Shown: one piece after another, positions 29,293 through 38,200 of the stretch | Numbering within the stretch: the stretch's first letter is position 1 | How the letters are laid out: each line of letters starts with the position of its first letter | Assembly (NCBI RefSeq): GCF_001513975.1 | Contig: NZ_KQ947984.1 | Coordinates: forward strand, 933,338 to 997,337 | Origin: Streptomyces curacoi | GTDB lineage: Bacteria; Actinomycetota; Actinomycetes; Streptomycetales; Streptomycetaceae | Direction of reading: 5' to 3' | Length of the DNA stretch: 64,000 nt | Notes under the pieces: model-generated | Seen by the model: the letters and a program-made list of their open reading frames with translations, nothing else | What the model was told of the DNA's origin: nothing | The model's database searches: none | Position numbers and translations under genes: made by a program

Positions 29293-29345
29293 CAGATTCC
29301 CCGCAACCCCCTCAGGGGCGCGGGGAACTGCACGACCAGCCACAG
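29293..29345. repeat. Dispersed palindromic Streptomyces element (CCCCGC...GCGGGG type)
   Basis: TTCCCCGC (29297-29304) pairs with GCGGGGAA (29320-29327), with an inner CCCC/GGGG stem, followed by CTGCACGACCAGCC. I recall this sequence as a common intergenic palindrome in Streptomyces genomes. It lies between convergent genes and may also act as a terminator. Confidence 0.65.
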
Positions 29346-29402
29346 AGAACCCGCACTCGGCCGACCACACGAGCCAGGCAGACGCCGACCCGGCACAACC
29401 GC

Positions 29403-30785
29403 CTAGCAGCCGATGAGACGCCCGGCCAGGTAACCCTCGATCTGGTCCAGCGACACGCGCTCCTGCTTCATGGAGTCCCGCTCACGCACGGTCACCGCGT
29501 TGTCGTCCAGCGTGTCGAAGTCCACCGTCACGCAGTACGGCGTACCGATCTCGTCCTGGCGGCGGTAGCGGCGCCCGATCGCACCGGCGTCGTCGAACTC
29601 GATGTTCCAGTGCTGGCGCAGCGCCTGCGCGAGCCCCTTGGCCTTCGGGGACAGCTCCGGGTTGCGGGACAGCGGGAGCACCGCGACCTTCACCGGGGCG
29701 AGGCGGTGGTCCAGGCGCAGCACGGTGCGCTTCTCCATCTTGCCCTTGGCGTTGGGCGCCTCGTCCTCGACGTAGGCGTCGAGGAGGAAGGCCAGCATGG
29801 TGCGGCCGACACCGGCCGCGGGCTCGATGACGTACGGGGTCCAGCGCTCGCCGGCCTCCTGGTCGAAGTACGACAGGTCCTGGCCCGAAGCCTTCGAGTG
29901 GGCGCCCAGGTCGTAGTCGGTGCGGTTGGCGACACCCTCCAGCTCGCCCCACTCGCTGCCGCCGAACTGGAAGCGGTACTCGATGTCAGCGGTGCGCTTG
30001 GAGTAGTGGGAGAGCTTCTCCTGCGGGTGCTCGTACCACCGCATGTTCTCCTCGCGCAGGCCGAGACCGGTGTACCAGTTCCAGCGCTGCTCCATCCAGT
30101 ACTCCTGCCACTTCTCGTCCTCGCCCGGCTTGACGAAGAACTCCATCTCCATCTGCTCGAACTCGCGGGTGCGGAAGATGAAGTTGCCGGGAGTGATCTC
30201 GTTGCGGAAGGACTTGCCCATCTGCGCGATGCCGAACGGCGGCTTGCGGCGCGAGGTGGTCTGCACCTGGGCGAAGTTGGTGAAGATGCCCTGCGCGGTC
30301 TCCGGACGCAGGTACGCGATCGATCCGCTGTCCTGCGTCGGGCCGAGGTGGGTGGAGAGCAGACCCGAGAACTGCTTGGGCTCGGTGAACTGGCCCTTGG
30401 TGCCGCAGTTGGGGCAGTTGATGTCCGCCAGGCCGTTCTCCGGGGCGCGGCCCTTCTTCTCCTCGTACGCCTCCTCCAGGTGGTCGGCCCGGAAGCGCTT
30501 GTGGCAGGAGGTGCACTCGGTCAGCGGGTCCGTGAAGGTGGCGACGTGACCGGAGGCGACCCACACCTCGGGGGCCAGGATGACGGACGAGTCGATACCG
30601 ACGACGTCCTCGCGCGACGTCACCATGTAGCGCCACCACTGGCGCTTGATGTTCTCCTTGAACTCGACACCCAGCGGCCCGTAGTCCCAGGCGGCACGCT
30701 GGCCGCCGTAGATCTCACTGCAGGGGAATACGAAGCCACGGCGCTTGCTCAGGCTGACGATGGTGTCGATCTTGTCGGCGGCCAC
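29403..30785 (-). CDS. glyS: Glycyl-tRNA synthetase (alpha2 type)
   Basis: The class II synthetase charges tRNA-Gly. The 460-residue protein has motif 1 near the N-terminus ([14 protein letters not shown]), a Cys4 zinc-binding insertion (CTSCHKRF and CPNCGTKG), motif 2 ([23 protein letters not shown] region, split here) and motif 3 near [14 protein letters not shown]. The C-terminal anticodon-binding domain includes [11 protein letters not shown]. The start is the GTG at 30785. No T-box leader is seen. It is divergent from znuA across a 149-bp gap. Confidence 0.96.
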   Translation of the reverse strand: MAADKIDTIVSLSKRRGFVFPCSEIYGGQRAAWDYGPLGVEFKENIKRQWWRYMVTSREDVVGIDSSVILAPEVWVASGHVATFTDPLTECTSCHKRFRADHLEEAYEEKKGRAPENGLADINCPNCGTKGQFTEPKQFSGLLSTHLGPTQDSGSIAYLRPETAQGIFTNFAQVQTTSRRKPPFGIAQMGKSFRNEITPGNFIFRTREFEQMEMEFFVKPGEDEKWQEYWMEQRWNWYTGLGLREENMRWYEHPQEKLSHYSKRTADIEYRFQFGGSEWGELEGVANRTDYDLGAHSKASGQDLSYFDQEAGERWTPYVIEPAAGVGRTMLAFLLDAYVEDEAPNAKGKMEKRTVLRLDHRLAPVKVAVLPLSRNPELSPKAKGLAQALRQHWNIEFDDAGAIGRRYRRQDEIGTPYCVTVDFDTLDDNAVTVRERDSMKQERVSLDQIEGYLAGRLIGC

Positions 30786-30897
30786 GGTGCTCTCTTCATT
30801 ACGACGACGGGCGACGAAGCGAGGCGCTTCACAGCGAATGCTTCAGGGTACCGGCGGGGGCTCCCCCTCAACCAAATCGGTGCACCTGATCGCTTTG

Positions 30898-30938
30898 TTG
30901 ACAATGGTTTCCATCTTTGCTGAAAATGAGTGTCATGA
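30898..30938 (+). promoter_or_regulatory. znuA promoter with Zur boxes
   Basis: TTGACA (30898-30903) and GAAAAT (30922-30927) with an 18-nt spacer predict transcription starting at or next to the ATG at 30935, so the message is probably leaderless. The -35/-10 region contains TGACAATGGTTTCCATCTTTG and then TGAAAATGAGTGTCATGA. Both resemble Zur boxes of the A/T-rich TGaaAATgntttCAT type. Zinc-loaded Zur bound there would block the promoter. Confidence 0.7.
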
Positions 30939-31930
30939 ACGTACGACGACAGCACATATCCGGGATCGCCGTCGCGGCCGCCGCCACCCTCGGTCTCGGG
31001 ACCCTCTCCGCCTGCTCCTCCGACAGCGCGGCCGCGGGCAACACGGAGAAGTTCGACGTCGTCGCGTCGTTCTATCCGATGCAGTTCCTCGCCGAGCAGA
31101 TCGGCGGCGACCATGTGAAGGTCGCCACCCTGACCGAGCCCGGCCAGGAGCCGCACGACCTGGAGGTCAGCGCCCAGCAGCGGGCGCAGATCGAGGAGTC
31201 CGACGCGGCGCTCTACCTCAAGGGCCTGCAGCCGGCCGTCGACGAGGCCGTCACGCAGTCCGGCGTCAAGACCAAGATCGACGCCGCCACGCTCACCAAG
31301 CTGGAGGACCACGGCAGCCTTGAGGACAGCCACGAGCACGGGGGCGAGGAGGCGCACGCCGAGGAGGGCCACGCCGCGGAGGAGGGGCACTCCGAAGAGG
31401 AGGAGCACGCCCTCGACCCGCACGTCTGGCTCGACCCGGTGAAGTACGCCGAGGTCGCCAAGGGCGTCGGCGCGGCCTTCGAGAAGGCCGACCCGGACCA
31501 CGCCGCCGACTACAAGAAGAACACCGACGCGCTGGTCAAGAAGCTCAACGGCCTCAACACCGAGTTCGAGGACGGCCTGCGGAACACCAAGAGCAAGGTC
31601 TTCTTCACCAACCACGCCGCCTTCGGCTACCTCGCCGAGCGCTACGGCCTGACCCAGGAGGCCATCTCCGGCCTCGACCCGGAGAGCGAGCCCAGCCCGG
31701 CCCGGATCAAGGAGCTCCAGCAGGAGGCCAAGGCCGACGGCGTCACCACCGTCTTCTACGAGACACTGGTGTCCGACAAGACCGCGAAGACCCTCGCCGA
31801 CGACGCTGGCCTGAAGACGGACGTCCTCGACCCGCTTGAGGGCATCACCGACAAGTCCAAGGGCGACGACTACTTCGAGGTCATGGAGGCCAACCTCACG
31901 GCCCTGAAGACGGCCCTGGGAGCCAAGTGA
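30935..31930 (+). CDS. znuA: Zinc ABC transporter substrate-binding lipoprotein
   Basis: The 331-residue cluster A-I metal-binding lipoprotein has lipobox LSAC with the lipidated Cys27. Metal ligands are likely His74 (QEPHDLE), His163 (DPHVWLDP), a His in FFTNHAAFGYL and a late Asp. A His/Glu-rich loop (about 126-158, with HEHGG, HAEEGH and HSEEEEH) is typical of zinc-specific members. The ATG at 30935 is chosen because the predicted transcription start coincides with it. ATG 30926 and TTG 30917 are in frame alternatives. It is first gene of znuACB. Confidence 0.93.
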   Translation: MNVRRQHISGIAVAAAATLGLGTLSACSSDSAAAGNTEKFDVVASFYPMQFLAEQIGGDHVKVATLTEPGQEPHDLEVSAQQRAQIEESDAALYLKGLQPAVDEAVTQSGVKTKIDAATLTKLEDHGSLEDSHEHGGEEAHAEEGHAAEEGHSEEEEHALDPHVWLDPVKYAEVAKGVGAAFEKADPDHAADYKKNTDALVKKLNGLNTEFEDGLRNTKSKVFFTNHAAFGYLAERYGLTQEAISGLDPESEPSPARIKELQQEAKADGVTTVFYETLVSDKTAKTLADDAGLKTDVLDPLEGITDKSKGDDYFEVMEANLTALKTALGAK

Positions 31931-31950
31931 CCAACCCTATGGAGGGCGGC

Positions 31951-32718
31951 ATGACCGAGCCCGTCATTTCCCTGCGCGGCATACGCGCCGAGCTGGGCTC
32001 GCGCCCCGTCCTGAGGGGCATCGACCTCACCGTGCACCGCGGTGAGGTCGTCGCGCTGCTCGGCGCCAACGGCTCGGGCAAGTCGACCGCCGTGCGCAGC
32101 GTCATCGGCCAGGTGCCGGTCAGCTCCGGCGAGATCGAGCTGTTCGGCACGGACCGGCGCCGGTTCCGGGACTGGCACCGCGTGGGCTACGTCCCGCAGC
32201 GCACGACGGCCGCGGGCGGTGTGCCCGCCACGGTCGGCGAGGTCGTCTCCTCGGGCCGGCTGTCCCGCACCCGCTTCGGCCTCTTCCGCAAGGCCGACCA
32301 CGAGGCCGTACGACGTGCTCTCGACCTGGTCGGCATGGCGGACCGGGCGAAGGACTCGGTGGGCGCCCTGTCCGGCGGCCAGCACCAGCGGGTGCTCATC
32401 GCCCGCGCGCTGGCTCCCGAGCCGGATCTGCTGATCATGGACGAGCCGATGGCGGGCGTGGACCTGGCCAGCCAGGAGGTGCTCGCACAGACGCTCAGGG
32501 AGCAGGTCTCCCAGGGCTCGACCGTCCTGCTCGTCCTGCATGAACTGGGCCCTCTGGAGCCCTTGATCGACCGGGCGGTCGTCCTGCGCGACGGCTGTGT
32601 GGTGCACGACGGCCCGCCCCCGAAGGCGGTCGGCCAGCACGCCCTGCCCGGCCACGACCATGTACACCCGCACGCGGCCCACGACGCCGAGCCGATCCGA
32701 ACAGGGCTGCTGAGCTGA
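31951..32718 (+). CDS. znuC: Zinc ABC transporter ATP-binding protein
   Basis: The 255-residue ATPase powers zinc import. Walker A is GANGSGKST, the signature is LSGGQHQR, Walker B is LLIMDEP and the switch His is in LVLHELG. An unusual His-rich C-terminus (GHDHVHPHAAHD) probably binds zinc. The ATG at 31951 has GGAGGGCGGC directly upstream. A GTG at 31927 overlapping the znuA stop is an alternative start. It overlaps znuB by TGATG. Confidence 0.93.
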   Translation: MTEPVISLRGIRAELGSRPVLRGIDLTVHRGEVVALLGANGSGKSTAVRSVIGQVPVSSGEIELFGTDRRRFRDWHRVGYVPQRTTAAGGVPATVGEVVSSGRLSRTRFGLFRKADHEAVRRALDLVGMADRAKDSVGALSGGQHQRVLIARALAPEPDLLIMDEPMAGVDLASQEVLAQTLREQVSQGSTVLLVLHELGPLEPLIDRAVVLRDGCVVHDGPPPKAVGQHALPGHDHVHPHAAHDAEPIRTGLLS

Positions 32719-33620
32719 TGGACTTCCTGAACTACGACTTCATGCAGCGGGCGCTGCTGGCCGCGGTGCTGGTCGGCATCACGGCCCCGGCCGTCGGCAT
32801 CTACCTCGTCCAGCGCCGCCAGGCCCTGATGGGCGACGGAATCGGCCATGTCGCGATGACCGGCGTCGGCCTCGGCTTCCTCCTCTCCTGGTCGCCGGTG
32901 TGGATGGCGACGCTGGTCTCCGTCCTCGGCGCGGTCCTGATGGAGCTGATCCGCTGGTACGGCAGGACCCGCGGCGACATCGCCCTCGCGATGCTCTTCT
33001 ACGGCGGTATGGCCGGCGGCGTGATGTTCATCAACCTCGCGCCGACCGGGTCGAACGCCAACCTGACCTCGTACCTCTTCGGCTCCCTGTCGACGGTGAG
33101 CGAGTCGGACGTGACGGCGATCGTCCTGCTCGCCGCCTTCGTGGTGCTGGTCACCCTCGGCCTGCGCCGCCAGCTGTTCGCGGTGAGCCAGGACGAGGAG
33201 TTCGCGAGGGTCACCGGCCTTCCGGTCCGCGCCCTGAACCTGCTGACGGCGATCACGGCGGCGGTGACGGTGACGGTCGCCATGCGCGTGGTCGGCCTGC
33301 TGCTGGTCAGCGCGCTGATGGTGGTGCCGGTGGCGGCGGCTCAGCAGCTCAGCCGCAGCTTCGCGGCGACGTTCGCGATCGCCGTCGGGATCGGCGTCAC
33401 GGTGACCATCGGCGGCACGGTGACCTCGTACTACCAGGACGTTCCGCCCGGCGCGACGATCGTGCTGCTGACCATCGGCGCGTTCATCGCGCTGACCGCC
33501 CTGGCGGCCCCGCTGGCCCGGCGCAGGGCCCGCGCCCTGGCCGCGGCGCACCCCACGGGAGACCCCGCGGAGTGTGCGATTCCGGCCAGCCGGGAGACCG
33601 GGGGCAAGGTCGGCGTCTGA
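32718..33620 (+). CDS. znuB: Zinc ABC transporter permease
   Basis: The 300-residue ABC-3 family membrane protein has about eight to nine helices. GDGIGHVAMTGVGLGF near the N-terminus and LLLVSALMVVPVAAAQQLSR are the family landmarks. The ATG shares its A with the znuC stop. A coupled position in znuACB, the upstream Zur boxes and the zur gene 60 bp downstream make zinc the clear substrate. Confidence 0.94.
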   Translation: MDFLNYDFMQRALLAAVLVGITAPAVGIYLVQRRQALMGDGIGHVAMTGVGLGFLLSWSPVWMATLVSVLGAVLMELIRWYGRTRGDIALAMLFYGGMAGGVMFINLAPTGSNANLTSYLFGSLSTVSESDVTAIVLLAAFVVLVTLGLRRQLFAVSQDEEFARVTGLPVRALNLLTAITAAVTVTVAMRVVGLLLVSALMVVPVAAAQQLSRSFAATFAIAVGIGVTVTIGGTVTSYYQDVPPGATIVLLTIGAFIALTALAAPLARRRARALAAAHPTGDPAECAIPASRETGGKVGV

Positions 33621-33680
33621 CCGCGCACAGTCCGGGCTGGCACAATGGCCCGGCAAGGCGCAGACGTTTGGAGGCAACCG

Positions 33681-34091
33681 GTGACGACCGCTGGACCGCC
33701 CGTTAAGGGCCGAGCCACCCGGCAGCGGGCCGCCGTGGCGGCGGCGCTCGACGAGGTCGACGAGTTCCGCAGCGCGCAGGAACTCCACGACATGCTCAAG
33801 CACAAGGGCGACTCGGTCGGGCTGACGACGGTCTACCGCACCCTCCAGTCCCTCGCCGAGGCGGGCGAGGTCGACGTGCTGCGCACCTCCGACGGCGAGT
33901 CCGTCTACCGCCGCTGCTCGACCGGCGAACACCACCACCACCTCGTCTGCCGCGTCTGCGGCAAGGCGGTCGAGGTCGAGGGACCCGCGGTGGAGAAGTG
34001 GGCGGACGCCATCGCGGCCGAGCACGGGTACGTCAACGTGGCGCACACGGTGGAGATCTTCGGCACGTGCGCGGAGTGCGCCGCGGGCTGA
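33681..34091 (+). CDS. zur: Zinc uptake regulator, Fur family
   Basis: The 136-residue Fur-family repressor has an N-terminal winged HTH (about 10-80, with SVGLTTVYRTLQSL) and a C-terminal dimerisation domain. Structural zinc is bound by CRVCG and CAEC. The sensing site includes the His run in GEHHHHLVC. The GTG at 33681 has GGAGG 6 nt upstream. It lies 60 bp after znuB. Zinc-loaded Zur should repress the znu promoter. In S. coelicolor this protein is the known zinc regulator. Confidence 0.95.
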   Translation: MTTAGPPVKGRATRQRAAVAAALDEVDEFRSAQELHDMLKHKGDSVGLTTVYRTLQSLAEAGEVDVLRTSDGESVYRRCSTGEHHHHLVCRVCGKAVEVEGPAVEKWADAIAAEHGYVNVAHTVEIFGTCAECAAG

Positions 34092-34127
34092 GCCGACTTC
34101 GGTGCGGGTGAGTGAGGGTGCGCGCCC

Positions 34128-34199
34128 CTGGGGGCTGCGCCCCCAGACCCCGCTTCTGCCCTGAAGGGGCCTTGTCCTCAAACGCCGGACGGGCTGAAA
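34128..34199 (+). repeat. Copy of a ~70-bp dispersed element (hairpin plus conserved tail)
   Basis: CTGGGGG (34128-34134) and CCCCCAG (34140-34146) make a hairpin, followed by GACCCCGCTTC and CTCAAACGCCGGACGGGCTG. An inverted copy at 58194-58264 matches at most positions, and a shorter copy lies at about 58026-58074. It follows the zur stop and may also terminate transcription. Confidence 0.8.
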
Positions 34200-34249
34200 T
34201 GCCCGGCCCGGCGTTGAGCGGTGACCGCCGGGCTGACCAGCCCGGAACG

Positions 34250-34786
34250 TCACACGCGCCGCAGATGGCCGTCGAGCAGGGCGCGCAGTCGGTCGATGTC
34301 CGCCGGGTCGGCCGCCCCTCGCTTGACGAGCACCATCGCGCACCGCCCGGCCCGGTCAGGGCTGCGCAGGATGAAGACGCGGTCGGACTCGGCGTAGCTG
34401 CCGTAGTTGGCCCAGGCGGTACGCATGTCGGCATGGGCGCCGCGGAGCCGTACTCCGTCAGCGTCCACCGTCACCCGGATCAGCCCCTGGTGCTGGTTGG
34501 CCTTCAGGGACGCGCGGGCGAAGAGATGCGGTGCGAAGGACATCAGCACTGCCCACAGCACGACGATCACCCCGACAACGGGGTTCTCGCCGTCGCTCAC
34601 CTTCAGTGCCAGGAGGGCCACACCCAGGAGCCCGAAAGCGACGAGAAAGGCCGGGCGGTAGACGAGACCGGACACCCCCCGCTTGCGCACGAGCGTCCTG
34701 AAGCCGTCCGCCATGTCCGCATGCTGGTACTCGAACTCCAGCGCGACCTGCTCCGCTCGCGGCTCCACAGCCTGTTCCTCGATCAC
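34250..34786 (-). CDS. YcxB-like membrane protein
   Basis: The 178-residue protein has a short soluble N-terminus, two adjacent membrane helices (about 50-68 and 75-95) and a C-terminal beta-rich YcxB-like domain (about 105-165, with ITVDADGVRLRG-like strands and WANYGSYAESDRVFIL). The function of this family is unknown. The GTG at 34786 has GGGGAGG upstream, and the longer frame ahead is not protein-like. It lies between zur (convergent) and uppS. Confidence 0.78.
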   Translation of the reverse strand: MIEEQAVEPRAEQVALEFEYQHADMADGFRTLVRKRGVSGLVYRPAFLVAFGLLGVALLALKVSDGENPVVGVIVVLWAVLMSFAPHLFARASLKANQHQGLIRVTVDADGVRLRGAHADMRTAWANYGSYAESDRVFILRSPDRAGRCAMVLVKRGAADPADIDRLRALLDGHLRRV

Positions 34787-34845
34787 GGCCCCTCCCCTGC
34801 TCCTTCGGTGCGAGCCGTGATCGTAGCGGCAGGCTCTGACAGGGC

Positions 34846-35679
34846 CTACTCCTGCCTGCCCTCCATCGCCAGCAGCTCCTCGTTCGGGATGGCCCCGCCG
34901 AACCGCCGGTCGCGCGAGGCGAACTCCACGCAGGCCCGCCACAGGTCGCGCCGGTCGAAGTCCGGCCACAGCACGTCCTGGAAGACCATCTCGGCGTAAG
35001 CGCTCTGCCAGAGCAGGTAGTTGGAGGTGCGCTGCTCGCCGCTCGGGCGCAGGAACAGGTCGACGTCCGGCATGTCCGGGTAGTACATGTACTTGGCGAA
35101 GGTCTTCTCGTTGACCTTGGACGGGTCGAGCCGCCCGGACCTCACGTCCTGCGCGAGGGCCTTCGCGGCGTCCGCGATCTCGGCCCGCCCGCCGTAGTTC
35201 ATGCAGAAGTACAGCGTCAGCCGGTCATTGCCCTTGGTCTGCTCCTGCGCGATCTGCAGCTCCTTGGCGACGGACTTCCACAGCTTGGGCATCCGGCCGA
35301 CCCACCGCACCCGTACCCCCAGCTCGTCGAGCTGGTCACGGGTCTTGCGGATGAAGTCACGGTTGAAGTTCATCAGGAAGCGCACCTCGTCCGGCGACCG
35401 CTTCCAGTTCTCGGTGGAGAAGGCGTACAGGGAGATCGCGCCCACGCCCATCTCGATCGCGCCCTGCAGGACGTCCAGCACCCGCTCGGCGCCGACCTTG
35501 TGCCCCTCGGTGCGCGGCAGCCCCCGCTCCTTCGCCCAGCGGCCGTTCCCGTCCATGACGATCGCCACATGGTTGGGGACCAGCTCACCGGGGAGCTTCG
35601 GTGGGCGGGCACCGGACGGGTGCGGCTCCGGCGTCCTGTACTCGCGGCGCCGGCGGCCCAGCATCCCACTCACGACCAT
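34846..35679 (-). CDS. uppS: Isoprenyl (undecaprenyl-type) diphosphate synthase
   Basis: The cis-prenyltransferase makes the polyprenyl diphosphate carrier for cell-wall synthesis. The 277-residue protein has the catalytic Asp in [12 protein letters not shown], the [10 protein letters not shown] region and the C-terminal [20 protein letters not shown] substrate motif. The ATG at 35679 has GGGAG 12 nt upstream, and the ATG at 35664 is possible. It follows recO on the same strand with 16 bp between them, so the two probably share an operon, an order conserved in Streptomyces. Confidence 0.94.
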   Translation of the reverse strand: MVVSGMLGRRRREYRTPEPHPSGARPPKLPGELVPNHVAIVMDGNGRWAKERGLPRTEGHKVGAERVLDVLQGAIEMGVGAISLYAFSTENWKRSPDEVRFLMNFNRDFIRKTRDQLDELGVRVRWVGRMPKLWKSVAKELQIAQEQTKGNDRLTLYFCMNYGGRAEIADAAKALAQDVRSGRLDPSKVNEKTFAKYMYYPDMPDVDLFLRPSGEQRTSNYLLWQSAYAEMVFQDVLWPDFDRRDLWRACVEFASRDRRFGGAIPNEELLAMEGRQE

Positions 35680-35695
35680 GTGCTTCTCGTCTCCC

Positions 35696-36442
35696 TTACT
35701 TTTCCACGTACCGAAGTGAGCGCAGCCCGCGCTCCAGGTGCCAGTGCAGGTAGGCGGACACCAGCCCGCTCCCCTCCCGGACGTACCGCGCCTCGCAGGC
35801 GTCCGCGGTCTCCCAGTCTCCCGTAAGCAGCGCGGCGAGCAGTTCCAGGGTCTGCGGCGACGGTACGACGCTGCCGGGCACCCGGCAGTCGACGCAGACC
35901 GAGCCCCCGGAGGCCACCGAGAAGAAGCGGTTCGGTCCCGGCATGCCGCACTTCGCGCAGTCGCTGAAGCTCGGGGCATAGCCGTTGACGGCGAGGGAGC
36001 GGAGCAGGAACGCGTCGAGGACGAGATGCGGCGCGTGCTCGCCGCGGGAGAGCGTCCGGAGGGCGCCCACGAGGAGCAGGTACTGCTGGACCGCGGGCTC
36101 CCCCTCGTGGTCGGTGAACCGCTCGGCGGTCTCCAGCATGGCCGTCCCGGCGGTGTACCGCGCGTAGTCGGTGACGATCCCGCCGCCGTACGGCGCGATG
36201 GTCTCGCTCTGCGTGCACAGCGGCAGCCCGCGCCCGACCAGCTCACTCCCCCGCGCGAAGAACTGCACGTCGACATGGGAGAAGGGTTCGAGCCGGGCGC
36301 CGAACTTCGACTTGGTCCGCCGCACCCCCCGGGCCACGGCCCGCACCCGCCCATGCCCACGAGTGAGCAGCGTGATGATCCGGTCCGCCTCACCCAGCTT
36401 CTGGGTGCGCAGCACGATGCCGTCGTCGCGGAACAGACTCAT
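35696..36442 (-). CDS. recO: DNA repair protein RecO
   Basis: The protein acts in RecFOR recombination repair by loading RecA on SSB-coated DNA. The 248-residue protein has an N-terminal OB fold ([17 protein letters not shown]) and a C-terminal helical domain with a Cys-type zinc site (CAKCG and VCVDC). The ATG at 36442 is the natural start. It is the first gene of a probable recO-uppS operon. Confidence 0.94.
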   Translation of the reverse strand: MSLFRDDGIVLRTQKLGEADRIITLLTRGHGRVRAVARGVRRTKSKFGARLEPFSHVDVQFFARGSELVGRGLPLCTQSETIAPYGGGIVTDYARYTAGTAMLETAERFTDHEGEPAVQQYLLLVGALRTLSRGEHAPHLVLDAFLLRSLAVNGYAPSFSDCAKCGMPGPNRFFSVASGGSVCVDCRVPGSVVPSPQTLELLAALLTGDWETADACEARYVREGSGLVSAYLHWHLERGLRSLRYVEK

Positions 36443-36568
36443 GGCTTCATTGTCGCGTACGCCCGGAGCCGGCGGGCTCAGTCGGGGTGGCCGACCAGTC
36501 GCTCACACGAGGTGATCTGTCACCGGTCGGCCCACCAGCGCACTGCGTGACACCGGCCACACGCTACG

Positions 36569-36784
36569 TCAAGGAACCTCACCCCTGCTGCGTGCGTTCG
36601 CGTACGCCGTCGCCGCGCGCAGCCGCTCGGCAGGGGTGGCCCTGCGTACGGCCGCCGGCTCGGCGTCCCACTCCTTGCCGCCCCCGTACGGTCTCAGTTG
36701 TACATACGGCCCCTCATGTCCCATCACGATGCCGATTCTCCCCGTGCGGGTGTCCACGACGTACGACCCGATCGGCGGCTTCAT
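36569..36784 (-). CDS. Small hypothetical protein of a WhiJ-like island
   Basis: The 71-residue protein begins PPIGSYVVDTRTGRIG and has an SH3-like strand pattern (YVQLRPYGGGKEWD), then a helical Arg/Ala-rich tail. The ATG overlaps the stop of the upstream small gene by ATGA. Such pairs commonly sit beside XRE-DUF397 genes in Streptomyces. The function is unknown. Confidence 0.72.
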   Translation of the reverse strand: MKPPIGSYVVDTRTGRIGIVMGHEGPYVQLRPYGGGKEWDAEPAAVRRATPAERLRAATAYANARSRGEVP

Positions 36785-36987
36785 CGCAGCACCGCCGCCA
36801 GGCGCTGCGCGGTCGCTACGGAACAGCGACCCAATTCGACGAGCGGGCAAGGGGCTTCGCGCGCAAGACTCGCCGGGTCGATCCGGAGTGTCGGGAGCGT
36901 AATTCCTGCCTTCTCCAGCACCGCCCGCAATTCCTTCACTGCTTCCTCCGCTTCTTCGACGCAGAGCGCCGAGTGTCGTGCCGTCAC
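36781..36987 (-). CDS. Small helical hypothetical protein
   Basis: The 68-residue protein is mostly helical (EEAEEAVKELRAVLEKAG) with a C-terminal CSVATAQRLAAVL. The GTG at 36987 is chosen because GGGAGGGGAG precedes it. A TTG-type extension to 37029 is less likely. It is coupled by ATGA to the next small gene and divergent from the XRE regulator, so it probably belongs to the same functional set. Confidence 0.7.
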   Translation of the reverse strand: MTARHSALCVEEAEEAVKELRAVLEKAGITLPTLRIDPASLAREAPCPLVELGRCSVATAQRLAAVLR

Positions 36988-37112
36988 GTTGCTCCCCTCC
37001 CTTTTGGGTTTCACTCTTTTCATCTCCATCCTGACCTGCGACGCCTACACTCGGCAGGAGTCTGTGCCCCAAAAGGGCGCTACAAGTGCGGGGCAGCGCA
37101 AGGGGGTTGGTC

Positions 37113-37946
37113 ATGGCCAATGGTTCACGGCAGGCGGCCTGGGAGTTCTTCGGCACGGAGCTCAAACGACGCCGGGAGGACGCGGGGATCAGCCAGGTGG
37201 AACTGGGGTCCCGGGTGTTCGTCTCCGGCGGGTATATCGGCCAGTTCGAGCAGGCAATTCGAAAGCCTCAGCTGGATATCGCCCAGAGGATTGATGAGGT
37301 GCTACAAACCGACGGTATTTTCGAGCGGTTGTGGCAGAAGCTCATCAGGGATCAGCGGTACGCGGATTACTTCGCGGCGGTCGTGGAGCTGGAGCGGCTG
37401 GCGACGAGGATCTGCGAGTTCGCGCCCACGGTGGTGCCGGGTCTGTTGCAGACAGCCGCGTACGCGCGGGCGGTCACCATCGCGGCGAACCCGTTCGTCA
37501 CCGACGAGTACGTCGAGGAGAAGGTTACGGCCCGCCTGGAACGAGCGCACATCCTCAAGGACGCTACAAGGCCGGAGTATTGGGTGGCCCTGCACGAGAA
37601 CGTGCTGCGCATCCCTGTGGGTGGCCCGGAGACGATGGCTGAGCAACTGGAGCACATCGCGAGGCTGATGCGCGAGCGCACGGTGTGGGTGACGGTGATC
37701 CCGTACGCGGCTGGGGCGCACGCGTCGATGACCGGGGACCTGCGGCTCATGGACTTCGACGACGCACCGCCGGTCGCCTATACAGAGACGTCGTTTTCGG
37801 GGACGCTGATTGACGATCCGGCTGTGGTGAAGCGGGCACAGCGCGCATACGATCTGCTCAGGGTCGCCGCGCTGTCGCCGAAGGCGTCCCTGGCCCTGAT
37901 CGAGTCGGCGGCTGAGGATTACAGACGATGCCCGAGTACGACCTGA
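37113..37946 (+). CDS. XRE-family regulator with DUF5753 (WhiJ-like)
   Basis: The 277-residue protein has an N-terminal HTH (about 8-65, with AGISQVELGSRVFVSGGYIGQFE split by a turn) and a C-terminal DUF5753 domain (about 90-270, with VPGLLQTAAYARAV, the family signature). WhiJ-type paralogues act in developmental control and normally pair with a DUF397 protein. AGGGGG lies 8 nt before the ATG. The first 250 bp are less GC-rich than neighbours (for example CAATTCGAAAG), which fits the mobile history of these clusters. It overlaps the DUF397 gene by 19 bp. Confidence 0.92.
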   Translation: MANGSRQAAWEFFGTELKRRREDAGISQVELGSRVFVSGGYIGQFEQAIRKPQLDIAQRIDEVLQTDGIFERLWQKLIRDQRYADYFAAVVELERLATRICEFAPTVVPGLLQTAAYARAVTIAANPFVTDEYVEEKVTARLERAHILKDATRPEYWVALHENVLRIPVGGPETMAEQLEHIARLMRERTVWVTVIPYAAGAHASMTGDLRLMDFDDAPPVAYTETSFSGTLIDDPAVVKRAQRAYDLLRVAALSPKASLALIESAAEDYRRCPSTT

Positions 37947-38200
37947 GCAACGCCAGCTGGTTCAAGAGCAGCTACAGCAACGGCGAGGGCGGCAACTGCG
38001 TCGAGGTCGCGTACGACTTCCCAGGCGCCGCCCGCTGGCGTAAGAGCACCTACAGCGACGGTAACGGCGGCAACTGCGTCGAGGTAGCCGACGGAGTCCC
38101 CGGCGCAGTCCCCGTCCGAGACTCCAAGCTCGCCTCGGACAGCCCCGTCCTCGTCTTCCCCGCTCACGCGTGGAGCGGTTTCGTCAGCTCTCTGAAGTAA
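37928..38200 (+). CDS. Double-DUF397 protein
   Basis: The 90-residue protein contains two DUF397 units in tandem: WFKSSYSNGEGGNCVEVA at about 12-29 and WRKSTYSDGNGGNCVEVA at about 37-54, followed by the usual VRDSK and a WSGFVSSLK end. DUF397 proteins normally carry one such unit, so the N-terminal half looks duplicated internally. It overlaps the XRE gene and is its likely partner or antagonist. Confidence 0.9.
   Translation: MPEYDLSNASWFKSSYSNGEGGNCVEVAYDFPGAARWRKSTYSDGNGGNCVEVADGVPGAVPVRDSKLASDSPVLVFPAHAWSGFVSSLK

Noticed and set aside
30786..30897. T-box or other riboswitch upstream of glyS
   Set aside because: The gap is too short and has no T-box core or specifier structure. It is fully used by the divergent promoters.
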